NCBI GenBank assembly: GCA_002239025.1
Contig: MPNM01000020.1
Span: 1 to 51,307, forward strand
Direction: 5' to 3'
DNA: 51,307 nucleotides
From: Chloroflexi bacterium bin125
Lineage (GTDB): Bacteria > Chloroflexota > Dehalococcoidia > Bin125
Made by a program: the position numbers and the translations under genes. The notes under the pieces were generated by a model that was not told where the DNA came from, did not search any database, and was given only the letters and a program-made list of their open reading frames with translations. Positions 34,801 to 42,780 of the stretch are shown one piece after another. Each line of letters opens with the position of its first letter. Position 1 is the first letter of the stretch.

Positions 34801-37254
34801 CACCGCCGCGACGCTGAAACACTGCTTGATGGGGTTGAGCGAGTCCTGCGGGACACTGGAGTGATTAACGATCAGTGGGAGCTCGACGCTAGCGCAATCC
34901 AGATGCTGCGCTGGAATGAGCAGGACAGCAGCCCGATGCGCTGCCTACGTTGTTCGCAATTGCATCTGCATGGGTCGGCTGGCATTTGCACGGGTCGGAA
35001 ATGCAACAGCGACCAGCTTGCAGAAGACACCGAAATCAAATCGTCGCGAGGTACGGAGTGGGCGGGCGATTACTACGAGTGGCTTGCTACGGAGTCAGCG
35101 TTCCGGCTACGTGTGGAGGAGTTGACCGGTCAGACCAAACCGCTGGCCGAGCAACGTCGACGGCAGCGATACTTCAAGGCCGCCTTCCTGCCCGAGGAAG
35201 AGCATTCCTTGAGCCACGGCATCGATGTGCTCAGCGTCACCACGACGATGGAGGTGGGCGTCGATATCGGCAGCCTGCGCTCGGTCGTGATGGCGAACAT
35301 GCCTCCGCAGCGGTTCAACTATCAGCAGCGTGTCGGGCGTGCTGGTCGACAGGGTCAACCGTTCTCGTACGCCCTGACTGTGTGCCGCGATCAGACACAT
35401 GATGACTTCTACTTCAACCATCCTGATCGAATCACCTCGGATCCACCGGCGCCTCCGTATCTGGACCTCCAGTCCACACGAATAGTGCGTCGCGTCGTCA
35501 ATGCGGAAGCACTGCGTCGGGCATTCAACTCTTTGTCCAAGTCGTTTGACGGCGGGCGCAACGTACATGGGGGATTTGGCGCAACTGAGGACTGGCCCAA
35601 ATGGCGCGAACGGATCCACCGTCTTCTGAGCGATGTAATCGACAACGAGGCGATAGTGGGGCGGCTGTGCCAGTACACCGGTCTCGATCCGAGCGACCAG
35701 ACACAGCTTGTCTCGCTGGTGCGCGAGCGCCTAGTCGAGGAGATCGATGAAGCCGTTGCGAACCCGTCCTATCGACATGAAGACCTGAGTGAACTGCTTG
35801 CCAATGCCGGCTTGTTGCCGATGTTTGGATTTCCTACTCGTGTGCGGTCGCTGTATTCGAGAGTGCCAAAGAGCGCTCGCGAAATCGAAAGAGCCCAGGT
35901 GGCGGATCGGGACATCGAGGTCGCGGTCTCCAGCTTTGCGCCCGGATCTGAGGTGATCAAGGACAAGCACAAGCACACGGTGGTCGGCTTCGGACATTGG
36001 ACGCGTAAGGGCAACCGTGCTGAACCGTCGTCCGAACCGCTGGGTCCGCGGCACACGCTGTTGAGCTGTGCCTTGTGCGGAGCGGTTCAAGAACACACAG
36101 AAGGCGGCCCGCATCGGTGTCTGGTATGTGAGGAGGCAGTCGAGCCGATCACGATGTACGAACCGCAGGGATTCGTGACGGACTTTCGGCCTGCGGACTT
36201 CGACGATCGCGTCGAGCACGGGCCGTCAGCCAAGTGGCCAAGGCTGGGCGTAACGCCGGCTGGGCGTCGTGAAGGCGAAACCAGCACTCTGAGATATGGA
36301 GTCTTCGATGCAGCAGACGTCTACACGATCAACGACAATCACGGTCGCATGTTCCCGCTACGTCGGGACGGGTCAATCTGGATTGCGTGTGACCCCAGCC
36401 TTTACGATGAGCCGCCGCGTGACCTAAGACTGAACCTCGGCGATGCAGAAGAGTCAGCTGCAATCGGCTCGATTCGACGTACCGACGCGCTCACACTGCT
36501 GCTGACAGAACTCGATTTGCCAGGAGGCATCGGGCCGATTGCAACTCCAGTGGGTTCCAATGCTCCGCTGCAGCCGGGACTGGCGGCGTTGTTGTCTTAC
36601 GCTGCGCTGCTCAGAGTCACGGCGGCTCAGCAAATCCTTGATGTGCGAATGGAAGAGCTCAATGTCGGCCTGCAACCAACCCCCTGGGATGGCCGTCTGA
36701 CGCAGCGCATCTTCTTCGCCGATGACTTGGCCAACGGCGCCGGCTATGCGACATATCTCGGACGGTCTGACGTGCTGCCGCGATTGCTCCGTGAGGCGGC
36801 CGCCCTGGGTCGCGAGTTCGCCCGCGGGTCTCATGCAGAAGATTGCAGAGGCTCTTGCCCAGATTGTCTGCGCAGCTACGACAATCGGTGGCTGCATTCA
36901 GCCTTGAACTGGCGTCTGGCACTGGACGTGGCCGAACTAGCACTTGGCAATCCGCTCGACGAACGCCGCTGGCTCGACGACGCAGCCGTTTCGGTGAGGC
37001 AAATGACAGCGTCTTCAAGACTGAACTGCGAAGCTGCCGCAGGACTGCCAGCGCTTCGCAGCAGCGGAAGCGGGCGCTGGGCAATCCTTTGTCATCCGCT
37101 GTGGCCAACGGAACAAGCCTCGTGGATCAAGGAGCAGAAAGAAGCGGTTGCCCATGCGAGACACAACCAGGCCACGGATGTCCAGACAGTCGATCTGTTT
37201 TCGTTCGAGCGTCGTCCTGGGTCTGTCATGAGTTGGCTGAACGGCAAAGGATGA
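31858..37254 (+). CDS. druE: DruE-like DUF1998 superfamily 2 helicase, 1798 aa
   Basis: The start is GTG at 31858, with GGAGG 7 bases upstream and one base after the druH stop. Helicase motifs are complete: Walker A GTGSGKTE (about residues 125-132), LILYPTNALVEDQ, Walker B DELH (337-340), RCIGTSAS, IVFSDSRQDAA, then VTTTMEVGVDIG and QQRVGRAGRQG near residue 1156. Cys clusters occur in the middle (CACGG, CDQCGEES, CPGCSASR, CLRCSQ). The C-terminus has the DUF1998 signature CRGSCPDCLRSYDN, H and LNWRLALDVAELAL. Size and layout match DruE of Druantia anti-phage systems. No damage is visible, so the two-gene system appears intact. Confidence 0.8.
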   Translation: MTEMIAQPKFVYQRLREAYLRYYDTAFWVRNRSIRAERRRLLEAERAIFQEPLLEPTLPFRLGASIAEVCDAIGLSRAIAETLKRMFFLDRQPDDSSFPLYEHQARAFEISAGGASVTNPVVTAGTGSGKTEAFLLPIFARLLREAEGNDVWTQETSHRWWDCGEAEPWRPVRSEDASRTAAVRALILYPTNALVEDQITRLRRAVWAARGEDKRGPQFYFGRYTGETIGGARTARPSSLKEQVAKQAARELQEMARDALQLRQTGIDLEVRAQFPDPSRGELVTRWDMIATPPDILVSNFSMLNVMLMRSLEEPIWEQTRQWLADDPSHAFTLVIDELHQQRGTAGSEVALLLRNLLQRLGLEPDSPQLRCIGTSASLDDDPASSAEYIEQVFGVDRVRFEVIPGVQQELDRNSPRLDRRRYELLADLERAEHVSSEEAEQLAAAIAAVCGSPVKAKRLSDIEQALFGSRDPDSAAMDGVLSVLAARPTAAGGIGIRAHMFIRNVVGMWACSNPACSAVDAEFQDPERRIGKLYLRPRPSCACGGRVLELLRCDQCGEESLGGVVVEQGGNGTYYLATDEPEFPSRLHPLVQQRRYRSYMWYRPFLPETELKSWKHGGVELAFMPARLDPELGLLRRADRRRTDGVMLSVGADPEGRPIPALPEQCPGCSASRRNPKLNVFFRGVVNSPIRAMRTGFARVTQVALDALVRELERDGERQTIVFSDSRQDAAVAAAGIELSHFRDLIRHFGDKLPSQQRSLADLMRAAANGETLADDEQLQLKEGMTNHPRVWGAYEFGQESPQGKEVIREFEESQAALDRRLPWNELLRRLERHLVGLGVNPGGPRPTFAAWGPGGEDGWWTAYPPPSSVPGAWRPRGKDSAQEEQRQRVRDFSLSRSLFEAAFDFTGRDFESIALGWVEPIDLDPIPQLQLAGDAGGEVIRSAIRILGRQGHYRGATYFYGVDSMPRPLRDYLAAVAELHRRDAETLLDGVERVLRDTGVINDQWELDASAIQMLRWNEQDSSPMRCLRCSQLHLHGSAGICTGRKCNSDQLAEDTEIKSSRGTEWAGDYYEWLATESAFRLRVEELTGQTKPLAEQRRRQRYFKAAFLPEEEHSLSHGIDVLSVTTTMEVGVDIGSLRSVVMANMPPQRFNYQQRVGRAGRQGQPFSYALTVCRDQTHDDFYFNHPDRITSDPPAPPYLDLQSTRIVRRVVNAEALRRAFNSLSKSFDGGRNVHGGFGATEDWPKWRERIHRLLSDVIDNEAIVGRLCQYTGLDPSDQTQLVSLVRERLVEEIDEAVANPSYRHEDLSELLANAGLLPMFGFPTRVRSLYSRVPKSAREIERAQVADRDIEVAVSSFAPGSEVIKDKHKHTVVGFGHWTRKGNRAEPSSEPLGPRHTLLSCALCGAVQEHTEGGPHRCLVCEEAVEPITMYEPQGFVTDFRPADFDDRVEHGPSAKWPRLGVTPAGRREGETSTLRYGVFDAADVYTINDNHGRMFPLRRDGSIWIACDPSLYDEPPRDLRLNLGDAEESAAIGSIRRTDALTLLLTELDLPGGIGPIATPVGSNAPLQPGLAALLSYAALLRVTAAQQILDVRMEELNVGLQPTPWDGRLTQRIFFADDLANGAGYATYLGRSDVLPRLLREAAALGREFARGSHAEDCRGSCPDCLRSYDNRWLHSALNWRLALDVAELALGNPLDERRWLDDAAVSVRQMTASSRLNCEAAAGLPALRSSGSGRWAILCHPLWPTEQASWIKEQKEAVAHARHNQATDVQTVDLFSFERRPGSVMSWLNGKG

Positions 37255-37289
37255 TCTCGCCACTCCTAGAGAGGCACGTCCCATTCAAA

Positions 37290-37316
37290 AGTTCGCAGTT
37301 CGGTACACGACGGTCC
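37290..37316. repeat. Single arm of the 27-bp repeat
   Basis: It is identical to the left arm at 27863-27889 except for one base and in the same orientation, 36 bases after the DruE stop. Together the two copies flank the Druantia-like operon as direct repeats. Confidence 0.7.
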
Positions 37317-37371
37317 ACCAAACTGGACAAAATCAAGAACCTTCGAGTTGACGTTCGCGTTGGAGATCTGA

Positions 37372-37940
37372 GGCCGGGCCCACCAACCGGCTTACCGCGC
37401 GACCAATCCGGCGTTCGACTTGGGCACGTTCCTTGCCTTCCGTCAGCCGCGCACAGTCATTCGGGATAACACCGTGAAGCACCGCTGCCGCACGCTGCAG
37501 CTCCTGCCCGGCCCCGAGCGAACAAATCACACTGGCGCGCGAGTCGACACGGTCGAGCGACCGGAGGGCGCCCTCTCAGTCCGTCACCACGGCGAGCTGA
37601 TCGCGAACCGGCTGGACCCACCGTTGGCCAGACACTGAGCCCGACCCCGTCCGAACTCGCCAGCCATCCTCACCACGAGGAACCGTCACCGACCGCGGCT
37701 CCGATGGAGAGTTGCCCTGGGCCCTGCGCTTGGACTGGACAACAGCGCAGTCGACCCCGCAGGCAGCGGTGCTGCGCCTGGTCGCGCCGTCAACGGTCGC
37801 CCACTGCGGCCACCCACGCCGCGTCAACTTGCTCGCTGGAAGGGGAGCCAACAAGCGCAGCTGCAAGAGCTCTCGATCCGGGCCACCGGTCACCTGCTAG
37901 GAATCTCGCGCATCACCGTGAGCAGCTATGATCGGTCGAA
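37372..37940 (+). pseudogene. ISNCY transposase, 3' part
   Basis: The frame QPAYRATNPAFDLGTFLAF, DNTVKHRCRTLQLLPG, GARVDTVERPEGAL is the C-terminal beta-barrel-like domain of ISNCY transposases. After a frameshift near 37700 the tail appears: TPRQLARWKGSQQAQLQ and LSIRATGHLLGISRITVSSYD, an HTH-like end typical of the family. The fragment starts exactly where the 5' part at 24453..25338 stops. Confidence 0.75.
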
Positions 37941-38268
37941 CGGCGTGCCTGGACGCAGAACCTGCACTGCTTCATCCTTCCAGGAACGTCGCGACACTAT
38001 CAGAGTCGCTGCTCAGTTGGGCTGACATCATCGATGATCGTCAATAGTGAACTCACTCGCGCGCCCTCATTCTTGCCGTTTCCGCACATTGTAGACATGC
38101 TTGGCTATCTCTCTCCCCTCGGCCGGTTTCTCCTGCAACTGGCGCCGCAACGACCACTGCACGACTTATCGAAGTCGGATACGCAGTATCCAATGTATAT
38201 GGTCGCTCCTTAAAACAGAAGTCAGAGAGACAGTCACGCGGACCTCAACACGACTTAGCAGTCTTCGT
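37941..38268. other. No supported gene
   Basis: The stretch contains the probable right end of the ISNCY element (near 38055), then AT-richer DNA downstream of the minus-strand operon. No clear terminator was found. Confidence 0.4.
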
Positions 38269-39291
38269 TCAACGTGGTGGTACGTTCGGCAACAGGAATC
38301 CCAGTTCTTCGATGATTGTCGACAAAGACGGCTCCCCCACATGACTTGTAGGCTCACCTGGTTGGGGGCACCACACAAGACTGTTCTCATCCTTCACTGC
38401 AATGGAGCTGACACAGGAAAGGAAATCCCCCGGCATGTACGACGGATATGGGTTTTCGCTGTCTTCAAAGCAACAGATAACCATACTGTGCAGCATTGGA
38501 CTTTGGATGGATCCGCGGGCATGGCGAATTGGCGTGCCCCGATACTGGACCAACGGGAAGAAAGCAGCGGAAATGTGAGGATTTGCGAAGTATTGCCTTA
38601 GCGTGTTGTGAATGAATGCCTTTAGAGCCCAAGTAAAGTTGCCCAACACAAACCCGCTTTCGGGCAACGACTCGGCTCCTCCGCAGATTTCCAGATATGC
38701 TTTTGTGTCGTCGTAAAGACCTTCGGACAGGAAGTTTCGCAGTTTCCGAGAGTCAATCTGATCTCTGACTGTAAGAAGTAACACAAACACCCCTGGGCCT
38801 CCCCGGTCTTGATATGCGATCTTCTGGTCGGTTAGGATTTGCCGAATTGCTTCGAACCGCCACACTTTCTTTCCTTCCCTGGTGTCGATTCGGCTTGATA
38901 TCTCATCGCAGAAGTCCAGATTGTAAAGAGTGATCACTTCTTTCGGGTTGTAAGGTTGGCCGTCATAGTCTTGACGAAGTATGATTACTTCTTCCATAGG
39001 ACCGAAGAATGCACGTCCCGGGATTTCCAACAGGTTCAGGTTGCGACGAAGTTCGACGATGTTTCTTCTCCCGTCAGGGTCATCCTTAGTCTGCGAAGCT
39101 CGAACTTCAAAGGCAACCACTTCCTCAATCATGTCTCGCCAAGCGTTGATGTCGAGCAAGTCAACACCCGGAAGGCCCATATAGCGAAAGCGGAAGCCAT
39201 GGTCTTGATGGAGTCGCCTGAGCAGGGGCGTGTTCCATTGTTCCCTGACGATGCGCTTGGCAGAGGTATCAAACGGATTACGAACGGTCAT
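38269..39291 (-). CDS. Unknown protein, last gene of the radical SAM/GHKL operon, 340 aa
   Basis: Its ATG overlaps the stop of the upstream ATPase (ATGA), so translation is coupled. The protein opens with FRYMGLPGVDLLDINAWRD and continues with a conserved-looking block (EVITLYNLDFCDEISSRID). This is loosely like the methyltransferase-type fold of three-Cys-motif partner proteins (TcmP), which also pair with radical-SAM-like proteins, but the catalytic residues cannot be verified. The second half (VFVLLLTVRDQIDSRKLRNFL) is unknown. Base composition is lower in GC than the left part of the window, which suggests transfer as part of the operon. Confidence 0.7.
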   Translation of the reverse strand: MTVRNPFDTSAKRIVREQWNTPLLRRLHQDHGFRFRYMGLPGVDLLDINAWRDMIEEVVAFEVRASQTKDDPDGRRNIVELRRNLNLLEIPGRAFFGPMEEVIILRQDYDGQPYNPKEVITLYNLDFCDEISSRIDTREGKKVWRFEAIRQILTDQKIAYQDRGGPGVFVLLLTVRDQIDSRKLRNFLSEGLYDDTKAYLEICGGAESLPESGFVLGNFTWALKAFIHNTLRQYFANPHISAAFFPLVQYRGTPIRHARGSIQSPMLHSMVICCFEDSENPYPSYMPGDFLSCVSSIAVKDENSLVWCPQPGEPTSHVGEPSLSTIIEELGFLLPNVPPR

Positions 39292-40934
39292 GGGTTCTCC
39301 TCTAGGTAATCTCGGAGTTCTTTGATGACCTGAGAATACCTGTCGGCCGAAAGATGAGGTTTGAGAACGGTGTCGTCGAGGTGCTGTAGGAACCGCCGGA
39401 GATTACCTAGGTCTGCCAGACCGTATGCCTCCAAGAGTTCAACCAAATCCGCAGGGGCGTTCTCCTCACGCGCCAAATCAGCTAGGACGGGAGGTGTGGC
39501 CTCTCGTTGGACGGCCTTCACTACTTCCCGTTCAATCTTACGCCGGGTCCGGCGCTGACTACCTAGGGCTTCGCGAACAAATCGCTCTACTCCCTCCAGC
39601 ATGTCTTGCGTTGTCTTTAGACCGTCGGGATCTGCTTCCTGGAGCCTCCTTCTGTGAGGCTTCAGTCTGCGCTTCATGTCAGACAATTGAGCGTTGATGG
39701 CCAAGAGGTGTTCGCGATCCCGCTGGATTGCCGCAAGTTCTTTATTGTGCCCCATCAGTTCCGTTGCAACGTCCGCCAGTACGTCCTTTGCACGATCTAG
39801 TTCTTGGAGCTTGTTGGCCCAAGAATCGACCTTACGTGTGAACTTAGGTAAGGTCTCTGCGAAGATTTGGCTACGAGTGTTGTGTTCGAAATCACTTCGT
39901 CCAGCATTAGGGATCATGTCCGGATGTGTTACTATTACTTCTCCTGTGATTCTACGGCTATAGACGGTTCTTCCGAAGTATGGTTCAAGGTAGCGCCGGT
40001 CGCCGATTGAAAAGCCGAATTTCTTGAGTAGAAGGCCACGGATAGACAAATCCTTTATTGTCTCCCTGGCATCGTTCACACACACCCATGCAAATCCAAA
40101 GTCGTGTTTGCCTTCACGAATGTCAAAGAACTCGGGTTGGTGCAGGCCTCCGTGGCGGAAAACTGAATTGGTGTAGGGACGATACAGTTGTTGCGAGTGG
40201 TCTCCAATGTTGAGTATCAAAGGAATCACTCTGTAGTCTTCTTTCTGGAAACGCTCAGCAATGAGGTGACCGAACCTGAAGTCAGGGTTGAACGGCAAGG
40301 GAACGACATTTTGGAGATAGTCAATGACTGTGTCCCAATCATTGAGTCGGCGGTATGCGTCGGGCAACAAGCCAGTCATTAGAACTTTAGATCCATGATG
40401 GGGGATGATGTCATTGCGAGTGGTCTCCACATAGACGGACTCTTCTAACAGGCGTTGAAGATATAGACTGGGCGGTTTGCCTTGTGAGCGCCGCTCTTGT
40501 TCTGCTAGAAGTTCCAGGCGGATCTGCTTGAAATCAAAGAAGATTCGGTAGGTAGTGTCTGATTTTGCCGTCTTAGTGAAAACCTCTAGGGAGTCGCATA
40601 AGTTGAAGCCGCTGTATATGCCAATGCCTCGAAAACCGATGTTCACCATCGGGTTCTTTTCTGAAATGCCCAATCGCATGGCTTTTCTAGCGTCATCTGC
40701 ATTCATGCCCAAGCCGTCATCCAGGATTGATACGACGTCTGGGTCAACAGAAACTCGTACTTGGCTTGCATTGGCGTCTATGGCATTCTGAATGTATTCG
40801 CGCAAGCAGTCTAGGGTGTCACGATACAGGCCACGAGTTAAGATGGGAAGGAGGTCTCCTCCTATGTCTTCTCTCGAGAAGCGTTGGCGCGGTGGGGTTT
40901 GTGAGGCTGCGTCGTCTGATTGTTCTGTAGACAT
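39288..40934 (-). CDS. GHKL/Hsp90-type ATPase A, 548 aa
   Basis: The N-terminus carries the Bergerat ATP-binding fold: REYIQNAIDA (Glu46, Asn50), LDDGLGM (residues 71-77) and the lid motif GFRGIGIYSGF (100-110). This part resembles the ATPase domain of Hsp90, MutL and MORC proteins. Residues about 410-480 form a long coiled coil (DVATELMGHNKELAAIQ, LSDMKRRLKPHRRRLQE), as expected for a dimerising clamp ATPase. AGGAGGT lies 6 bases before the ATG, an ideal ribosome binding site. It overlaps the following gene by 4 bases. The relatively low GC suggests horizontal origin. Confidence 0.8.
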   Translation of the reverse strand: MSTEQSDDAASQTPPRQRFSREDIGGDLLPILTRGLYRDTLDCLREYIQNAIDANASQVRVSVDPDVVSILDDGLGMNADDARKAMRLGISEKNPMVNIGFRGIGIYSGFNLCDSLEVFTKTAKSDTTYRIFFDFKQIRLELLAEQERRSQGKPPSLYLQRLLEESVYVETTRNDIIPHHGSKVLMTGLLPDAYRRLNDWDTVIDYLQNVVPLPFNPDFRFGHLIAERFQKEDYRVIPLILNIGDHSQQLYRPYTNSVFRHGGLHQPEFFDIREGKHDFGFAWVCVNDARETIKDLSIRGLLLKKFGFSIGDRRYLEPYFGRTVYSRRITGEVIVTHPDMIPNAGRSDFEHNTRSQIFAETLPKFTRKVDSWANKLQELDRAKDVLADVATELMGHNKELAAIQRDREHLLAINAQLSDMKRRLKPHRRRLQEADPDGLKTTQDMLEGVERFVREALGSQRRTRRKIEREVVKAVQREATPPVLADLAREENAPADLVELLEAYGLADLGNLRRFLQHLDDTVLKPHLSADRYSQVIKELRDYLEENP

Positions 40935-40937
40935 TTG

Positions 40938-41138
40938 TTACCTCCTGTGTGCTGGTGTGTGTGGAATGAACGCTGCGCAGTGTGAGGGCTGCGGGCAGGT
41001 GGTCGACTCCATTGTGGCGAGGATGAGGTGGAGATTGCAAGAGGCAGGGATCGATTCGGTGAGCCGGTGGTCCCTACTGTGCGTATAGGTCACGACCGCT
41101 TCGGCGTGAAGTACTGAGAAGTGACCACTTGCAGGCAT
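40938..41138 (-). CDS. Possible small protein between the two ATPases, 66 aa
   Basis: The 217-base gap between the ATPase genes holds a frame from the ATG at 41138 with AGAGGT 9 bases upstream, ending 3 bases before ATPase A begins. The product has a Cys/His cluster (CPQPSHCAAFIPH) that could bind metal. On the opposite strand 40966..41088 encodes a 40-aa frame with CEGCG. Only one of the two, if either, can be real; the minus-strand one fits the operon. Confidence 0.35.
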   Translation of the reverse strand: MPASGHFSVLHAEAVVTYTHSRDHRLTESIPASCNLHLILATMESTTCPQPSHCAAFIPHTPAHRR

Positions 41139-41151
41139 ATGACTTACCTCT

Positions 41152-42768
41152 TCAGCTGGAGTTTGATTGAGTATCTGGTGATTCGGCATTAGTTGCTGTG
41201 TGCCGCCTTAGGGTCACCGCGGCCTTTGAATTGTTTATGGTTATCCGGTCGGGATCGGTCTCTGGCGTTCCCTGGTGGTTCTTGGACGTTTTTGCCATAA
41301 CCAGTTCAATCAGGTTCCTTGCAATGCCTGGCGACGGCGCGAGGGTGGCTAGGGCGCCAAACACCTTCTGGTAGATGACAACTTCCGAGGGGGAAATGTC
41401 ATCCAACTGCGGCGGGACCCTCCGATGGGAGAAGCTGCTCAGTTGGCTTTCCGCATCTTCGAGCCTCTCAAGTGTGCCACTTTCGACATCTCTTTGGAGG
41501 ATGCTTTCCTGAAGGTCCTGAAGTTGCTGCAATCCCTCGCGGACCAAGCGAGTCGAATCTTCCGCAGTGAGGAGACCGGAAATTGCGAGGGCATGGAGCT
41601 CCTCGACATTGGTCAATGCAGTAAGGACTTTCCTGGTACGGTTGCGAGCTGCCGACTCCCGCCTGCAAAGCGCGCTGATGTGGCGTAGCACCGGAACCAG
41701 GTGGTTTTCGAGGTTTCGCAGATGGGGACCAGGTTCAAAGTAGTCCCGCCTGGCGTTCGGAATGATCCGTGAATCTAGGATGTGCAGTTCCCCAACACAC
41801 CATCGGTTGAAGCGTTCCTCTGCGAAGAGGTCGTCGAACACCGCCTCTCCACCAATTTGGATGTTTCCTACTCTGGCCCTGATACCACGTAACCTGCCGT
41901 GTCTCGGGATCGCGCCCAGATAGGATGAGTGGGCGATCCAACCGATCGCCGCCTCGCCTGTGTCGTCGACGCTTGGAATGCGGACCTCCTGGAACTCTGT
42001 AAAAGGCACCTCCGTGTTGTTCGATAGCTGGACCGCTTGTCCGTGTGGTCTCTCTACAGGAACTGAGTCTCCGTCAAGTAACACCTCCAGTGTGAGCGGA
42101 AGTTCTTCGGCAGCGAACAGTCTCTCGACTCTCTCGGTGAAAGGAAACTCAGTGCCCAAGGGGACAGGGCACACTTCGCCTATGTAATCTCTTACCGCCT
42201 CGCGATTGAGCACTAGTCCCGCGGAGTGGCGCGCGACGTCTCCCAACTCGACCTCAAAAAAATGCTCTGGATAGTCCGAACCCGGCAGCGTCTCTATATC
42301 GACGCAGTCGAGAATCGCCCGGTCTAGTTCCGATTCCGTCGAGGCCAAATCGGGGAGCCTTTCGCTATGCCAGGTGATTCGAGTGACTGATTGTTCCGCG
42401 CAGGCGCGCGTTGAGAAAGAGACTGTCTTTGCATAGGCAAGGCCAGCCAGTCGGCCTACACCTCTGAAGCCCCTGTCTGCTCCGATTCTCTTGGAGCTAC
42501 GTCCAATGGGCAGCAATCGTTCCAGCGCTTCCTTTCGAGACATTCCGGGGCCGTCGTCCCGAATTCTGACTCGGCGCCCAGAAACGTCAATAGTGATTGT
42601 TACCCTTGCCGTTGCGACGAGTTCGCGCGCCGCAATCGCGTCGGCCGCATTTTGTAGGTACTCCCGGTACATCGATAGCGGGTCGCTATACATCCCGGTT
42701 GTCACAAGCCCAAGCAACCCAGCGCCTGAGAGCACGGGTGTTTCCTGAATGTCCAGTGAGTCAGGCAT
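41152..42768 (-). CDS. GHKL/Hsp90-type ATPase B, 538 aa
   Basis: A second Bergerat-fold ATPase, distant from ATPase A but with the same opening (GLLGLVTTGMYSDPLSMYRE): REYLQNAADA (Glu36, Asn40), RDDGPGM (residues 70-76) and GFRGVGRLAGL (100-110). The middle resembles the second domain of Hsp90-like clamps (DSRIIPNARRDYFEPG). A coiled coil follows near residues 390-450, then a Ser/Thr-rich tail. It begins 12 bases after the radical SAM gene. Two different ATPases in one operon suggest a heterodimeric clamp. Confidence 0.8.
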   Translation of the reverse strand: MPDSLDIQETPVLSGAGLLGLVTTGMYSDPLSMYREYLQNAADAIAARELVATARVTITIDVSGRRVRIRDDGPGMSRKEALERLLPIGRSSKRIGADRGFRGVGRLAGLAYAKTVSFSTRACAEQSVTRITWHSERLPDLASTESELDRAILDCVDIETLPGSDYPEHFFEVELGDVARHSAGLVLNREAVRDYIGEVCPVPLGTEFPFTERVERLFAAEELPLTLEVLLDGDSVPVERPHGQAVQLSNNTEVPFTEFQEVRIPSVDDTGEAAIGWIAHSSYLGAIPRHGRLRGIRARVGNIQIGGEAVFDDLFAEERFNRWCVGELHILDSRIIPNARRDYFEPGPHLRNLENHLVPVLRHISALCRRESAARNRTRKVLTALTNVEELHALAISGLLTAEDSTRLVREGLQQLQDLQESILQRDVESGTLERLEDAESQLSSFSHRRVPPQLDDISPSEVVIYQKVFGALATLAPSPGIARNLIELVMAKTSKNHQGTPETDPDRITINNSKAAVTLRRHTATNAESPDTQSNSS

Positions 42769-42780
42769 ATTCGCACGCCC

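Larger units (their letters stand above)
24388..38055. mobile_element. ISNCY element split by a 12-kb segment
   Basis: The 5' part of an ISNCY-type transposase (24453..25338) and its missing 3' part (37372..37940) lie in the same orientation 12 kb apart and together make one complete protein. Imperfect inverted repeats mark possible ends: TGAGTTCATTGTCGATG at 24388 and, inverted, TGAGTTCACTATTGACG ending at 38055 (about 17 of 25 positions match). The DNA between the halves holds the type IIL remnant, a Uma2 gene and the Druantia-like operon. The exact ends are tentative. Confidence 0.55.

Noticed and set aside
28407-37254. DISARM or Dpd (7-deazaguanine) system
   Set aside because: DISARM has DUF1998 as a separate protein (DrmB) plus a methylase, and Dpd needs DpdA and other genes; here one helicase contains DUF1998 and follows a single large protein.
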